From: Isoetes taiwanensis
Taxonomy: Eukaryota > Streptophyta > Lycopodiopsida > Isoetales > Isoetaceae
Direction: 5' to 3'
Length of the DNA: 64,000 nt
NCBI GenBank assembly: GCA_021234155.1
Contig: JAJEKV010000407.1
Location: forward strand, 1-64,000
Made by a program: the position numbers and the translations under genes. The notes below the pieces were generated by a model that saw only the letters and a program-made list of their open reading frames with translations, was not told where the DNA came from and did no database searches. The first letter of the stretch is position 1; the number at the start of each line of letters is the position of its first letter. Positions 45,706 through 57,535 of the stretch are shown piece after piece.

Positions 45706-46677
45706 CTACTCCTGAGTTGCATCTCCCCAGTCCCGATGGAGTAGGAGGAGATCACTCCCTCCAGGGGCATGCATGCCCATCACAGGCGGCTAGAGGACCA
45801 CTGCCCGTCTACGACTTGAACCCCGTGGAAGGTGACCCATCACCCCAGAGGTGTCGAGCCCATGCCTTGCCCACACGCAGTGGCAAACCATCAGGCCTAG
45901 CCTGCTAAGATCCCTGGTAGGCTTTACACACCAGAGGGATCAATCTGCAATGGGACAAGTCCCCTTATCTGTCGGTCTAGTCCTGCCACTCACAGCCAGA
46001 CGGACTCTTATGCACAGGCCATGAGGCTATCTAGGTACATCGACTACTGAGGCTTTCAGGGTCTCTACCCCCCTTCCCAATACACAGGAGAGCATAGAAT
46101 GGAACATCATCATCATCATCAAAGAACTGAAATACTGAATAAGATCTAATCTATCTTACCTAAACATACATGATTAGGTTCCTTTGTTACTAAGACTGAT
46201 CTAACATACTATCCTAGCTCATTGCCGGGCTAAGAGTCGGCTTTGCACAACAGAATCGCAGGTTACCTGATCCTTGGCTTGCTCCAGCTCCCCGAATCGC
46301 GTCCATGCCTTCGTTCTTGCTAAAGACAGCTGCTCCTGATGAATCTAATGTGCAAAAGCGGCTCAGCGGTGCCTGGCAATGCGGAATGGCAGCTTGCCTT
46401 GGCCAAAATGGCTCAGGGAAGCCAAAATGCGAAAAGGTTTAGGGTTTCCCCTTTCGTTCTTTATACATGAACTTTTAGGGTTAGGTTAGAAGGGACCAAA
46501 TGGGGTATTGCCACTTGGCAAGGGGTTTAATTGCATATGTTTAATATACATGTGCAACATACGAGGTTGCCCCTAGGTGCAACTCTTTACGGCTCTCAAG
46601 TACTTGTCATAGTGACATGTACGTGTGACATGGCAGTATAATATACGTATTCGGACCGTATGTTATTGGAACGTCAC
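45706..46677 (-). repeat. Gypsy LTR, copy 1
   Basis: Matches 55012-56036 closely. On the minus strand it begins TGTGACGTTCCAATAAC directly after a peptide MLRTASIQGGEIVTF (46715-46676), the typical end of a plant gypsy polyprotein overlapping the LTR. It is therefore a 3' LTR with internal DNA at higher coordinates. (ATC)n near 46107 and an A+T-rich end near 46640 are within it. Its far end may reach 45466. Confidence 0.65.
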
Positions 46678-47089
46678 AATCTCCCCACCTTGAATTGATG
46701 CTGTCCTCAGCATCACGCGTCTCCCCACCTTGGAAACTTGCATACCCTGCAATACATTTGATGCATATAATTTTACAACACAATTACCCCAAGGTAATAT
46801 TTAAGTTTAATTTTTATAATCACATCACTTGTTCCATAAAATACAATAGTAAGGTGATCTCTCAACCCTTACATTATCATTTAATATTCGTAAAATTTTA
46901 TGGTTTGCACACTTATTATTACCACAGTTTCAAAATTCTATAATTTAAAGTCCATTTGGTCTCCGTGCAACACACTATAACAAACAAATATGTGTTGCAA
47001 GTCTTCGCAGTGCGACCCTCCTGTCCCTTAGATCATTCTATTGGCCTGCCGGTCCAACACTACGTTAATACACATTTATTTATTACAAG

Positions 47090-47290
47090 AATTTAGCGCG
47101 CTGGCGAAGCCAGCGCCCATTGGCCTTGAGGCCCTTTTTTTTTTTATGGGCTCTCGTTTGAAGTGTTTATTGCAACTCTGGGAATTGAACCCAAATGTGG
47201 CCATTGTTCCGTTGTCCATAGTGTAGGAGGAGCATCGATGGCATAAGTCATTAATAAGGAGGGTTTGACAGGCAGATACAGTTGGATTTG
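47090..47290 (-). mobile_element. tRNA-like SINE remnant with A-rich tail
   Basis: On the minus strand GGGTTCAATTCCCAG (about 47178-47193) is a good tRNA T-arm/B box. An A run (plus strand ttttttttttt, about 47135) follows downstream, then two perfect short hairpins, GGCC-TCAA-GGCC and GCTGGC-TTC-GCCAGC. No clear A box or cloverleaf was found, so a functional tRNA is excluded. Confidence 0.35.
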
Positions 47291-47334
47291 GAGGCAAAGA
47301 GGGCGGGATCTGAAACAAAATAGGTCTTGCAGCA

Positions 47335-48375
47335 CAGGACTATTCCTAAGAACGGAAGCAAATGGCTTAGAAACGTTGGAAAATATAATCTTTAGTCCAT
47401 TCTTGATCCAAATTGAAGACATATATTCTCTACTTTGGAAAAGCACAAAAATACCATTTTGAACTAGAATTTTGAGGATTAGATACTTGTTTGGTCAAAG
47501 TAAACAAATGTCTATTTCTCATGGAGCATGGGGCATTGCATATTGTGCAAGGCCACAAAAAACTGTCGTGAGCATAGGCTTACATGACCTTTTGAAAAGC
47601 TTGAGTATATCATGTCATAGGTCTGCACATGACCTTTACAAAAACTTGATGGTGTTTGTCTCATTTGTGATTTTTATGGTACGAAAATCAACAATAGTGG
47701 TATATTCTCTTGGATGAAAGGAAAGCGGTTCAAGGTCAACTGTTAATTGGTCTTATCCAACTATGCACTTACAGAAATCGATTTAGGGTATTCCAGTATG
47801 ATCTTTTTTTGAACAATAAGCTATGATGCAACATTAACAATGCACTAAAAAACAGGAGAAAGTTGAATATGCCTACCCGGGCTATTGTCGAGAACATTGA
47901 GAATGTTGTGTTTCAATCTAGCAGGGGTTTTTACCACACCATAAATATCTAGTGAAGGATTTCACAAATAGAATTTATAGGCGAAACAGTGGGGATACTT
48001 AGCCTCAAGATCAAACCTTTATAATGCAAAAATCTATCTACAAAATCAAAGCTTTGTAATAGTTTTTTGATGAAGAATGGGTCATATCCTTAAGAATGGA
48101 AGCAAACGGCTATAACGTTAGATCCATTCTTGATATTTGAAGTTCTATTCTCCAATTCTTGCTTACAAATGTTTGGAGACATAATCTTTGGTGCATTCTT
48201 GATCCAAATTGAAGACATATTCTGTGCTTTGGAAAAGCACAAAAATACCATTCTGAACTAGAATTTTGAGGATTGAGTATTTGTTTGGTTCAAGTAAACA
48301 AATGCCGGTTGACTATGGAGCATCGGGGATTGCATATTGTGCAAGGCCACAAAAAATATCATGAGCATAGGTTTA
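47335..48375. repeat. Diverged direct repeats ~740 bp apart
   Basis: 47335-47585 and 48085-48375 share long blocks in the same order: attcttgatccaaattgaag, ctttggaaaagcacaaaaat, gaactagaattttgaggatt, and gcatattgtgcaaggccaca. The second copy has extra internal sequence. The intervening and flanking DNA up to about 48.8 kb contains no supported gene. Confidence 0.8.
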
Positions 48376-48799
48376 CCAAATAGTGTATCATACGGCTACG
48401 CAATATTATTGTGCGGAATATTTCTATAGTAAAGATTGTGGTAAATGCTCTGTCTAATTTGTGGCACCAATATGCATGAACTGGTAGCTTCCCGCTTTTC
48501 TGAGGCAGATATCCGATGTGATAAATCGATGCCAAAAGTGGATATGCCGGTCTGTGCCATACAGGGTCTTGTTGAAAAAAGCAAGGCTTTTAACTGGAAA
48601 ATTGGATAACGGATCCCTAAGGCAGATCTTAGCCACACAGTTATATTACAAATATGGTAGAGCATATTGGCTATAATGGAGCATGTTGGCAGCATATATG
48701 GTGGCAAAATACGCCTACAATCTATAAATACATCGATTCACACGGTCGAAGATCTTTGTTGTCCATTCTATATCTTGGTTTTAATCCATGTTTTTCAAA

Positions 48800-50090
48800 A
48801 TCAAATTATAAGAAATGATAGTTCTACCATAAGCTGGTGATGTCGGCCTACTTTGACAGATTCCTTATTCATACTCAACTACGGAGGTGCATTGATGCCA
48901 TAATATTTACCTAGTCATGGCTCACTCTTTCAAGCAGAGTTGCAGAATCCCTTTTTGCATTTTGGGCTCGTTGGTCCCAATATTGGGTGATTCCCCTTTG
49001 AAAACCGATGCTTCCAGATCCTCTAGAAGAAAATAGATCCACTTTAATGGGAAGCGAAGGGTATAATTCCCCTTTTCGATGGCACGGATTGCCTTGTGAA
49101 TCACGGAATTGAGGCACCGTGCATGTTAGCCCCTGTCACTTCTTATCCGCTATGCACGTTAGTTGATATGCATTTGCAAACCCATGTATTTGCAAAGCGG
49201 TCGATTAAGTTATGTGACGAGTATGGGTTCCGGTGTTTATTTTTGTTCTTACGCCAACACTGGCGCATCTCGGATGAAGTTTTGGGTTAATCCATTCACG
49301 TGTCCGACTTTTTTCGAGCGAACAAAGAACACGTATCTTTCCAATGTCAACTCTGTGGCAAGTTTTCCCACATTTCCACATAATCGGACACGGAAATCAC
49401 AGGAATGTTGCGGCGACAGAAAAACCGAGAACTAGATTTGCATAACTCAAGAACCCACTTTTGCCAATCCCATAGTAAGAAGCGGGGGTATGTTTTGGTC
49501 TGCAGGTCCATAAGTCCGGGCAAAAAAACCCTCATGCCCTTTAAAACATAGGCTTTGGCGATGGAGTACCGACCCGCGGCTATAAATTACAGTAGCTTTA
49601 AATTAAACTCAAGATAAGTCTTACCTTTACGCGAGTTCATCGCCGCAACATGCCCACCGTATTATTTGGGTAATCTGGCTGACTTGCACTATGGCATCTT
49701 AATAAGCTTAGCAAAAGCTTTGCTTGCTCAATGTTACGATAAGCGGATATGCTCGCCACATTTGTTGAGCCAGCTCAATCATGCCCAACATCGTATTCAA
49801 AGAAGCAGGGGATTTTATCCCCAAACCCGACTCTGCAGCAGAGCCCCAAACCCGACTTGCAGCAGAGTGTCCGAGATTCACATGGGCTTGAGTTACCAAA
49901 AACAAAAGGGCAAAAACAAACAACAAATCCCACGCCCTTACCTGCCGCTCCTTCTCCCCTTGAATCCATCGGCTCTAAACCACCTTCTCCAAACCCATCT
50001 TTCTTTTGCTCAGCTCGACCCACCCTGCCGGAAAACACACCCGGAAAAACCCTTCCAAAAAACATCACTAATTCCAATTTTTTTTTCTAG
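48800..50090. other. No supported gene
   Basis: Several short frames overlap on both strands, but none is conserved elsewhere in the window or carries a motif. The plus frame at 49666-50109 is Pro/Ser/Gln-rich and includes a local duplication (cccgact...gcagcagag twice near 49830). A TATA-like ggctataaatt near 49578 precedes it. Evidence is too thin for a gene. Confidence 0.35.
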
Positions 50091-50299
50091 TAATCTTATA
50101 TTTAGTTAGATTAGTTAGATAAGGATGGTTATTAGGGAACCACCCATTTAATTACAATTAATTTAATTACATGGATGCAAGACTAATCTCCTAGCGTAGG
50201 AAGAAGATGCTTCTTCCATCGTGGCCGTGGAGACAGTGCCCTATAATGCCTAGGATGATGTCTAATGCCTACACCTCTCGTCGCCCTTGGCGTGGAGGA

Positions 50300-50970
50300 T
50301 GGCTTCCTCCCCGTAGTGGGCATAGACTAGAGGTGTTTTCCTATCAATGCAAGATCCTATATGACCTCTTATCTCTCAATTTGTCTACTTCCGTGGCGTC
50401 AGAAGTAGACTTTATTCTACCTTCCACTCACCTATCGGTTCGGTGTCGACTACTTTGGTGACGAGCCGACCCTTGCATTGCTCCATGAGTTGTGGGTACT
50501 GCTTCTCAAGATCTATTTGTAGTGCCCACGTAGCGTCTTCCACTGGTAAGTGTCCCTTTCATTAGGTATTGGAGAATTGAGATCTTCTTGTCTTCTTATA
50601 GGATCTGACAAGAAGAACCTCTGGAACTTACTTTAGGAGACTTACTTGGAAAACACTATGGATCTTCAAGTGTGCTGGCAGGTCCAACTTATAGGATTGG
50701 TTACCTACTCTTTTGGTTATCCTGAATGGTCCAGCCCACCTTGGAGCAAGCTTCTTGCAATTGTCGATGCAATGCTTCAGTTGATGCAGAGCTTCAACTA
50801 ACATTGTCCCCTAATTGCCGATGCAGAGCTTCAGCTATGCTCTTCTGCCGGCTTCTTGCTGCTAGAAGATATCCTTGTACTTCCTCCACCAACTGTTGCA
50901 TGTCGGCTAGCATCTGCTGGGATACTTCTACCCTGGACACAAGTTTAGTTAACGTCTTAAATAAGCATTA
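50300..50970 (-). pseudogene. Gypsy integrase C-terminus/chromodomain-region relic
   Basis: The minus strand reads MLADMQQLVEEVQGYLLAAR, then a duplicated SSASTEALHRQL segment, then KLAPRWAGPFRITKRVGNQS and YKLDLPAHLKIHSVFQVSLL, the conserved end of Ty3/gypsy integrase. Stops interrupt the following tail, DATWALQIDLEKQYPQLMEQ. The tail length and sequence suit a gypsy polyprotein ending near an LTR. Confidence 0.75.
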
Positions 50971-51649
50971 TCTTGGACCCCTGCATGATCGCTGCTGGAT
51001 TTCCCTTAATGTATGCAATTATATTAATTACCTTACGGTAATATTTTTTTTATATTAACATTATAGTAATGTTGGAGTATTATATTTAACTAGCTGTTAT
51101 ATGATAACTTTACGGCCTTTAAGATATGTCATCATACTATTATCGAGGCAATACTTATTTTGAAAAGTATTTTAATTATTTATTATATGGCGAGGGTTTA
51201 TTCATCGGATCCAAGTGTTGAGCGTGTGACTCTCGCTCGCTACTTGGTTGGTGATGTATCAACCTTACATGTATATACTTTATAGTTGCTATACTTATGA
51301 AAAGATAGACAAATTCTTATTATATTTGTTAGGACCTATGAAGGTTACTTAAATGCCTTTGGAAAAACTATTCTATTGTATTCTATTCTTGCGAAGGTTT
51401 AACTAAGATTTTATGTAGTTATTATCTTACTTTATCTCGATACTAAGATATCTACACAAGACAAAACTATCTATGCAGTTATTATGAACATATAATTTAT
51501 CAACCAGACATTAAAGCTTATGATACATGCCCTCATGGAGTGCTATCAATCTGCATAATAGTATACTTAAGATTATATAATTTATGTAGTTATACGGGGT
51601 TCACAACCCTGAATAGTTTAATTAAGAGCTAGGCTACTAGCTCATTCCT

Positions 51650-52080
51650 AGATGCGAATGCTTTCCCCATGATGCGTTCTATCTATACTTAGATGCAAAG
51701 CCTCTCCCCACCTTAGTTGTCGCACCCGCTAAGGCTAGGATACATCTCCCCATTGAGCCGACGTCGACTAATTTGGAGACGACTTGACCGTTGTATTGCC
51801 TCCATTAATTCGCTCCCCCGCTTTGGTGCAATTGGCTATCGCGTCAGTCTTGCATGCTGAAGGACACATAGACATTAAGCATCTATCCATCTTACGCTCC
51901 ATGTGCTTTGGCTACTTGCGGAAGGAACTCTATTCTAAGGGTTGACTAATTTGATGGCGATTCAATGCCTAAGATGTAGATAGGTTCAGTCCTAAGATTG
52001 AGCCCCCACTTTCTTCATAAGAAAATGGTCCTATACCTCTCCAATGATGCTATCTAATGCATTCTATCCCCTCAATTGAT
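51650..52080 (-). pseudogene. Second gypsy polyprotein-tail relic
   Basis: gtcgactaatttggagacga near 51765 parallels gtcgactactttggtgacga near 50445, and the surrounding text aligns in the same orientation. The minus strand near 51700 has aaggtggggag, as at the end of gypsy polyproteins. No open frame remains. Confidence 0.4.
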
Positions 52081-52299
52081 GTTGTCATAACATCTCAGCT
52101 ATTCTGTCTACCTTAAGAGGTTATATGCTTCTTATGTAACACATTAATTTATTAGCCTTAGCTACATATTTAACCGTCTATGATGGATGCAGCCATCATG
52201 TTTAACATATCTATCCCTAAGTGATGAGTTACTGAATTATTTAGAACAATCTTAAACTACAAGGTTTTATCATCATGACAATTCCTTTTGTCTCAAAAA

Positions 52300-54300
52300 A
52301 GACTATGTGATTAATATACTTCTTATTTTTAGATATACGTTCCATGTATTATTTACTTATTTAAAAAGTTTTTTTCCGGTTCGCTAACGTCGGCGCTAAC
52401 GCTAATTCCGGCGGATGTAACGCCGATTTTTTTATTTTTCGGGCACTATTTTTTTTATGGCATGCGTGGAAGCGTTTCTCGATGGCAGAAGAGAAGATCA
52501 TGGGCGGCAATCTCCTCCGCCATCCATGATTAAGGGTTTAAGATTTAAATCCATCCATGCTTCCTCCAGATTCTGCCACAACAGTCCCTCATTTCTTTTT
52601 TCTCCTCTTGGTGGAGTATTCTGCTACGAAAAAAAACGTCCAGGTAAAGCTTAACTGGTTCAGATATCTACTTATAACGGCTTCGATTCTTGCTCTCCAT
52701 TTAGGCTGCAAAGAAATTTTTTTTGGGATTCTCTGTTTCCGCCACAAGCATCTCTGCTTTTTTTTCCTCCTCTGCCTCCATGGGTAGAGCCTGAAGCTTC
52801 AAATCATTTTTTCAGCCACTAAAAATGTCCAGATAAAGCATACAAATCAGTTTCAAGGAATGCCATGGCATTTTTCGTATGGTTTACGTTCATCATATTA
52901 TCCTCCGATGGTGTTAAACAGGATAAGGAATTATTTGAGAAGAAGAGCACCATTTCTGTAGCCAGAATCCTATCTGCATGCAGTTCTTAAGCTTGGATCA
53001 TGAAGCCATAAGGTAAATCTTAAGGTTTTCAACAAGATTCTATTTTCCTTATTGTTTATTTCCCTTACTGTTTATCTGCTTCTGGGCAGAAAAATACAGC
53101 AATTTGGAAAATTTCTGGAGCGATTTTTGGCCGGGCTTATCTTCAGAGGTACGGTGCAGGTTAATTCGCCTCTACCCTGATATTTGTCTTGAGTACTATA
53201 ATATAAAATGTTTTGAGTACTGTAACTCAAGACAACGTACTTCTGCAGGTTTAAGGCTTCTGGAGCTTTGGTTTCACTTACCAGTTCGGCTCCCCTGCTC
53301 CTATTTATTTCAATCAAGGATTGTCTTTTCCAAGATTTGAAGGCAAAACAAAGATGCCCAAGTCCGTTTTCTTTAAACCGTCTTCCCTTTTTTTTGTTTG
53401 TTCTGTCTGCTCTGCAAATCCTAGAGGGCTTGGATCCTGGAACAATTCTTTTGCGGATTTCCTTCTATCATCTCTTTCGTCTCTTTGTCTTGGATGTTGT
53501 TTTTTTCATAAGACTGTTCTTTCATGTTCATAAGGCTGTTTTATTTCATCTTTGTTCTCAGATTTATTTCATCTTTGTTTTCAGAACATAAGGCTGGTTG
53601 TTTTTTGGTTGAATGTTAATCACATTTTTAACTCCATTTGTTCTTCCCATTTTGATGCCCGGCATCTCATTTTGAAGTTCATTTGTTCTTTCCCTTTTCT
53701 AGTATTAATAAGTAGATTGATGGCTAACATTATTTTAATTGCTTTTAAATTCCAGCAGTTGCCTTTGACAGCTAAAGAGTTAATGATATGCTTTAAAATA
53801 TTCCAGATGCTTTTAAATATTCCAGTTACTTTAACACAATTAAACAGTTAACAATATGCTTTTGTTGCTTGTTATTATTGCTTGCTAACAATACGAGTCG
53901 TTGTTGCTTGCTAACATGTTTTCTTTCATTGGCTGTGACAACAAACATCAGGGGATCTTTTCAACTGTTAGTATTTGAGCAAAATATATTCTCAATTTAA
54001 ATGTCTAGCAAGATTAATCATTTACAACTTGTCTTAACAGCAATAAGGGAGCCAAAATATGGTCACTAATCCCTTATGCCATATCAAACATATTACCAAC
54101 AAATACTAGCATAAAGTAAACCAGCCCAAATCAAAAGTCCTGCTTGTTGATGATCATCCTCAATCATAAGCAATCATATATATCTATAGATCTGGCGGTT
54201 CAGGGAATGGATAAGCTTTTCAATCCAGGCCTCTTCTATGATTTCAAATATCCCACAGGCGTATCAAAAAACCTCTGAACCATTGAACCCTAACTAGGTT
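52300..54300. other. No supported gene
   Basis: T-rich DNA with short hydrophobic plus-strand frames (53268-53591 and others) that are compositional. No motif or paralogous copy is present. Confidence 0.4.
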
Positions 54301-54542
54301 TCCACGCGTATATTTTTCCACGCGTATTTCATACGGCGGAAAAGTATATGGGCGCTGAGTGCGAAATACAGCTTTAAAATTGGATTCTAAGCGCCTCAAA
54401 TGCAGGCAGCGCCCCTTTTCAATTTATGTGCTTTTTACTTGCATTCACTGCCACTGCTTCTCATGAATGCTCATATGTCTCATAACCTACTGCGACTGCT
54501 TCTCATAGGCTAGAGCTTGCAGAATTATTAGATGAATTTCCA

Positions 54543-55011
54543 TCACTCCTCCTTCAGCTCATAAGTCTGCAAGTCTGGTACTTCTGCTATCTTTAACTTG
54601 GCCTTTAATTCCCAGAATTTGTTTGCAGGAAGAGCCTTTGTAAAAATATCTGCAATTTGTTTGTTAGTATCCATATACATCATTTGAATTAATTTTCTTT
54701 CAGCTAATTCCCTTATAAAATGGATACTTAGCTCTATGTGCTTGGTCCTGTCATGCTGCACAGGGTTCTTCACTATGGCTATACAACTTTGGCTATCTGT
54801 CCATATTGTTGTAGGGCTTACTTGTTCACAATTTAGCTCAAGCAACAACCTTCTAAGCCAAACTATTTCATTAGCAACAAGTGATGATGCAGCATTTCTG
54901 CTTCTGCAGAGCTCATTGCTACTGTTGCTTGTTTCTTGCACCTCCATGTAATCACACCACCACCAAGAAAAATAGCATAACCTGAGGTGGATCTTCTAGA
55001 AGATAGGTCCG
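54543..55011 (-). pseudogene. Copia RNase H and C-terminus
   Basis: The minus strand begins abruptly at about 55011 with DLSSRRSTSGYAIFLGGG and ITWRCKKQATVAMSSAEAE, the hallmark end of copia RNase H. After a shift near 54900 it continues LVANEIVWLRRLLLELN, TIWTDSQSCIAIVKNPVQHD and RTKHIELSIHFIRE, ending YELKEE at 54546. RNase H removes RNA from the RNA-DNA hybrid. The tract GAAGGAGGAG just before the stop could be the polypurine tract, with an LTR starting TGATGG at 54545 downward. The upstream polyprotein is missing, replaced by the LTR at 55012. Confidence 0.88.
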
Positions 55012-56036
55012 GGCTACTCCTGGGTTGCATCTCCCCAGTTCCGATGAGGCAGGAGGAGATCACTCCCTCCAGAGGCATGCATGCCCATCACAGGCGGCTA
55101 GAGGCCCACTGCCCGTCTACGACTTGAACCTCCATGGAAGGTGACGCATCACCCCAGAGGTGTCGAGCCCATGCCTTGCCCACATGCAGTGGCAAACCAT
55201 CAGGCCTAGCCCGCTAAGATCCCTGGTAGGCTTTACACACCAGAGGGATCAATCTGCAATGGGACAAGTCCCCCTTATCTGCCGGTCTAGTCCTGCCACT
55301 CACAGCCAGGCGGGCTCTTATGCACAGGCCGCATTAATTGGGAATTAATGAGGCTATCTAGGTACATCGACTACTGAGGCTTTCAGGGTCTCTACCCCCC
55401 TTCCCAATACACAAGAGAGCATAGAATGGAACATCATCATCGTCATCAAAGAACTGAAATACGGAATAAGATCTAATCTATCTTACCTAAACATACATGA
55501 TTAGGTTCCTTCGTTACGGCTGGTGATCTTAGGACCTACAAGGCTGCTAAGCCTGATCTAACATACTATCCTAGCTCATTGCCGGGCTAAGAGTCGGCTT
55601 TGCACAACAGAATCGCAGGTTACCTGATCCTTGGCTTGCTCCAGCTCCCCGAATCGCGTCCATGCTTTCGTTCTTGCTGAAGACAGCTGCTCCTGATGAA
55701 TCTAATGTGCAAAGGCGGTTCAGCAGTGCCTGGCAATGCGGAATGGCAGCTTGCCTTGGACGGAATGGCTCAGGGAAGTCAAAATGCGAAAAGGTTTAGG
55801 GTTTCCTCTTTCATTCTTTATACATGAACTTTTAGGGTTAGGTTAGAAGGGACCAAATGGGGTATTGCCACTTGGCAAGAGGTTTAATTACATATGTTTA
55901 ATATACATGTGCAACATACGAGGTTGCCCCCTAGATGCAACTCTTTACGGCTCTCAAGTACTTGTCATGGTGACATGTACGTGTGACGTGGTAGTATAAT
56001 ATACGTATTCAGACCATATATTATGCTGGAACGTCA
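55012..56036 (-). repeat. Gypsy LTR, copy 2
   Basis: Starts ggctactcctgggttgc, abutting the copia RNase H relic, and ends ggaacgtcac, abutting the zinc-finger locus. On the minus strand its first bases are the canonical gtgacgttcc as in copy 1, but no polyprotein tail precedes it. It contains two insertions relative to copy 1 (about 20 bp near 55330, about 30 bp near 55520). Confidence 0.65.
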
Positions 56037-56159
56037 CCGAAAGTATATTCATTTAATGTTTAATTTAATGCAAGTAGACATGCCTTTTATTATGTAATGT
56101 CAATGCTCTTATTCTCATATAGACGTCCACGTAGGATATTTGACGAGCATCCTTTTAAC

Positions 56160-57110
56160 TTAAGAGGATATGACTGTATATCTATTTGTGTGTTTTGATG
56201 CATACTTTAGACAAATTATATCTTTTGTGTTCTCTTTATTGGACTCACCCTTTCTGCACTTGTTGCGAGGAATCCGACCCTGGAGCATCTGGAGCCTAGA
56301 ATTCTTATGAATTTGGTGTACCCTAAACCTATGATTCTTCAATTCTACCTTTTTGTTGTAACTTTTCATGCAGTCATCTATTTGGCACCTCCATCTGCGG
56401 GATAAATGATTATAACAGTAGTCTGGGAGCTCATGTTGTGGGTACTCCATGTTTTCCTCTGGAGCAGAACACTTGGAAGTCTCCTGAGCAACCTCGCCAT
56501 CCTCTTGAGCCCCCCTGAACATCATCCTGCTGCCAATGAGCTTGAACCAAAATAGGATTTTCAACTAGAGGGGACTCCACCACTTTTTTGGGGGGACTCC
56601 ACGACTTTTTTTGGGTCAGCCCTTTCCTTCTGAATGGTAGGAGATTGCACCTCTGCCTCCTCTGATTCAAACCCGGCTACTTTCTGGAGATATTCTGGTA
56701 ACTTAAAGGAGTTTGCAACCTGATCGACCCCCAGTTCTCATTTATGGACGTGTTCACGCTAACCTCCAGTTTAATAGATTCCTCCATCTGCCAAGCCTGG
56801 CAGGCAACAGGGAAATAATTGGAAAACGTTAAAAAAATAGAGCAAAGGTTAAAAAACAATAAACCGAGATCTATTCAAATGGATTTTTTACCTTAAACAT
56901 GACAAAATTACCCTGGTGCCTTCGGATCGAGACAGCGGCTACAACGCCACCGGAATTGGGCCCTTCCCTCTCAAAAAATGGATAGCCAAGGACAGATAAG
57001 ATAGCTTCGGGTGCTGAATAATTCGAAAATTACACTCCGACGAAGAGGGAATTTCCTCTGGAATCCCTTATTTGCATAGCAGCATGCCATTCGCCAGCTA
57101 GGGGCGTACG
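56160..57110 (-). pseudogene. C2H2 zinc-finger gene, copy 1 (downstream exons)
   Basis: Minus-strand exon near 57100-56890 reads EWHAAMQIRDSRGNSLF, a stop, then YSAPEAILSVLGYPFF and VVAAVSIRRHQGNFVMFK, with a donor gtaaaa. After acceptor ttggcag (about 56785) come MEESIKLEV and, in a shifted frame, ANSFKLPEYLQKVAGFESEE. The last part, frame 56564-56160, holds RRWRCQIDDCMKSYNKKVEL followed by KNHRFRVH, a single C2H2 finger (C-x4-C-x12-H-x4-H), suggesting a nucleic-acid-binding protein. A local duplication near 56570-56610 (VVESP twice) is unique to this copy. Paralogue at 60.8-61.8 kb. Confidence 0.55.
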
Positions 57111-57239
57111 TGACAGTAATAACTCATCAGTCAGCCTTAAATTTGAAAGGCTCGCATTGATGCTGCCACACGGTAGAGAGTTATGAGGAGGTGATTTCGG
57201 TGGGTAGGATAACTGTGGAGATAACCAACAGGTGAGATT

Positions 57240-57535
57240 TGTCGAGCCATAGATCCAACAGTTCGAGGATCCTGGAGGGTGGGATTAGCATCAGCCAGGT
57301 CAGTAGGGAGGTAAAATCCCGGAGGGTGGGATCACACAGGAACACCATGGCCGATGGCGTGGCGTGTGGTCCATATCAGCTACAAACCCGGGATCTTGAT
57401 GGGCGAGATCACATAGGAACACCATGGATGATGGCATCACATGTCTTCCAGATCAGCTATGAACGCGGGATCTCGAAGTGGGGGATTACACAGGAACACC
57501 GTGGGCGATGGCGTAGCATATCATCCAAGCAGGAT
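57240..57535. repeat. GGGATC minisatellite, short array
   Basis: About four degenerate units of 75-80 bp, each with a gggatc(t/c) start, (g)gcgggatcac, aggaacaccRtgg, gatggcgt and ccaggtcagcta. The same family forms the longer array at 61917-62640. The plus frame across it is repetitive and not called. Confidence 0.75.

Noticed and set aside
47170-47270. tRNA gene on the minus strand
   Set aside because: A good T-arm-like GGGTTCAATTCCC exists, but no acceptor stem, D-arm or anticodon arm at the right spacing could be found.
53268-53591. Hydrophobic plus frame resembling a small membrane protein
   Set aside because: T-rich DNA biases codons to Phe and Leu; no conservation or regulatory context.
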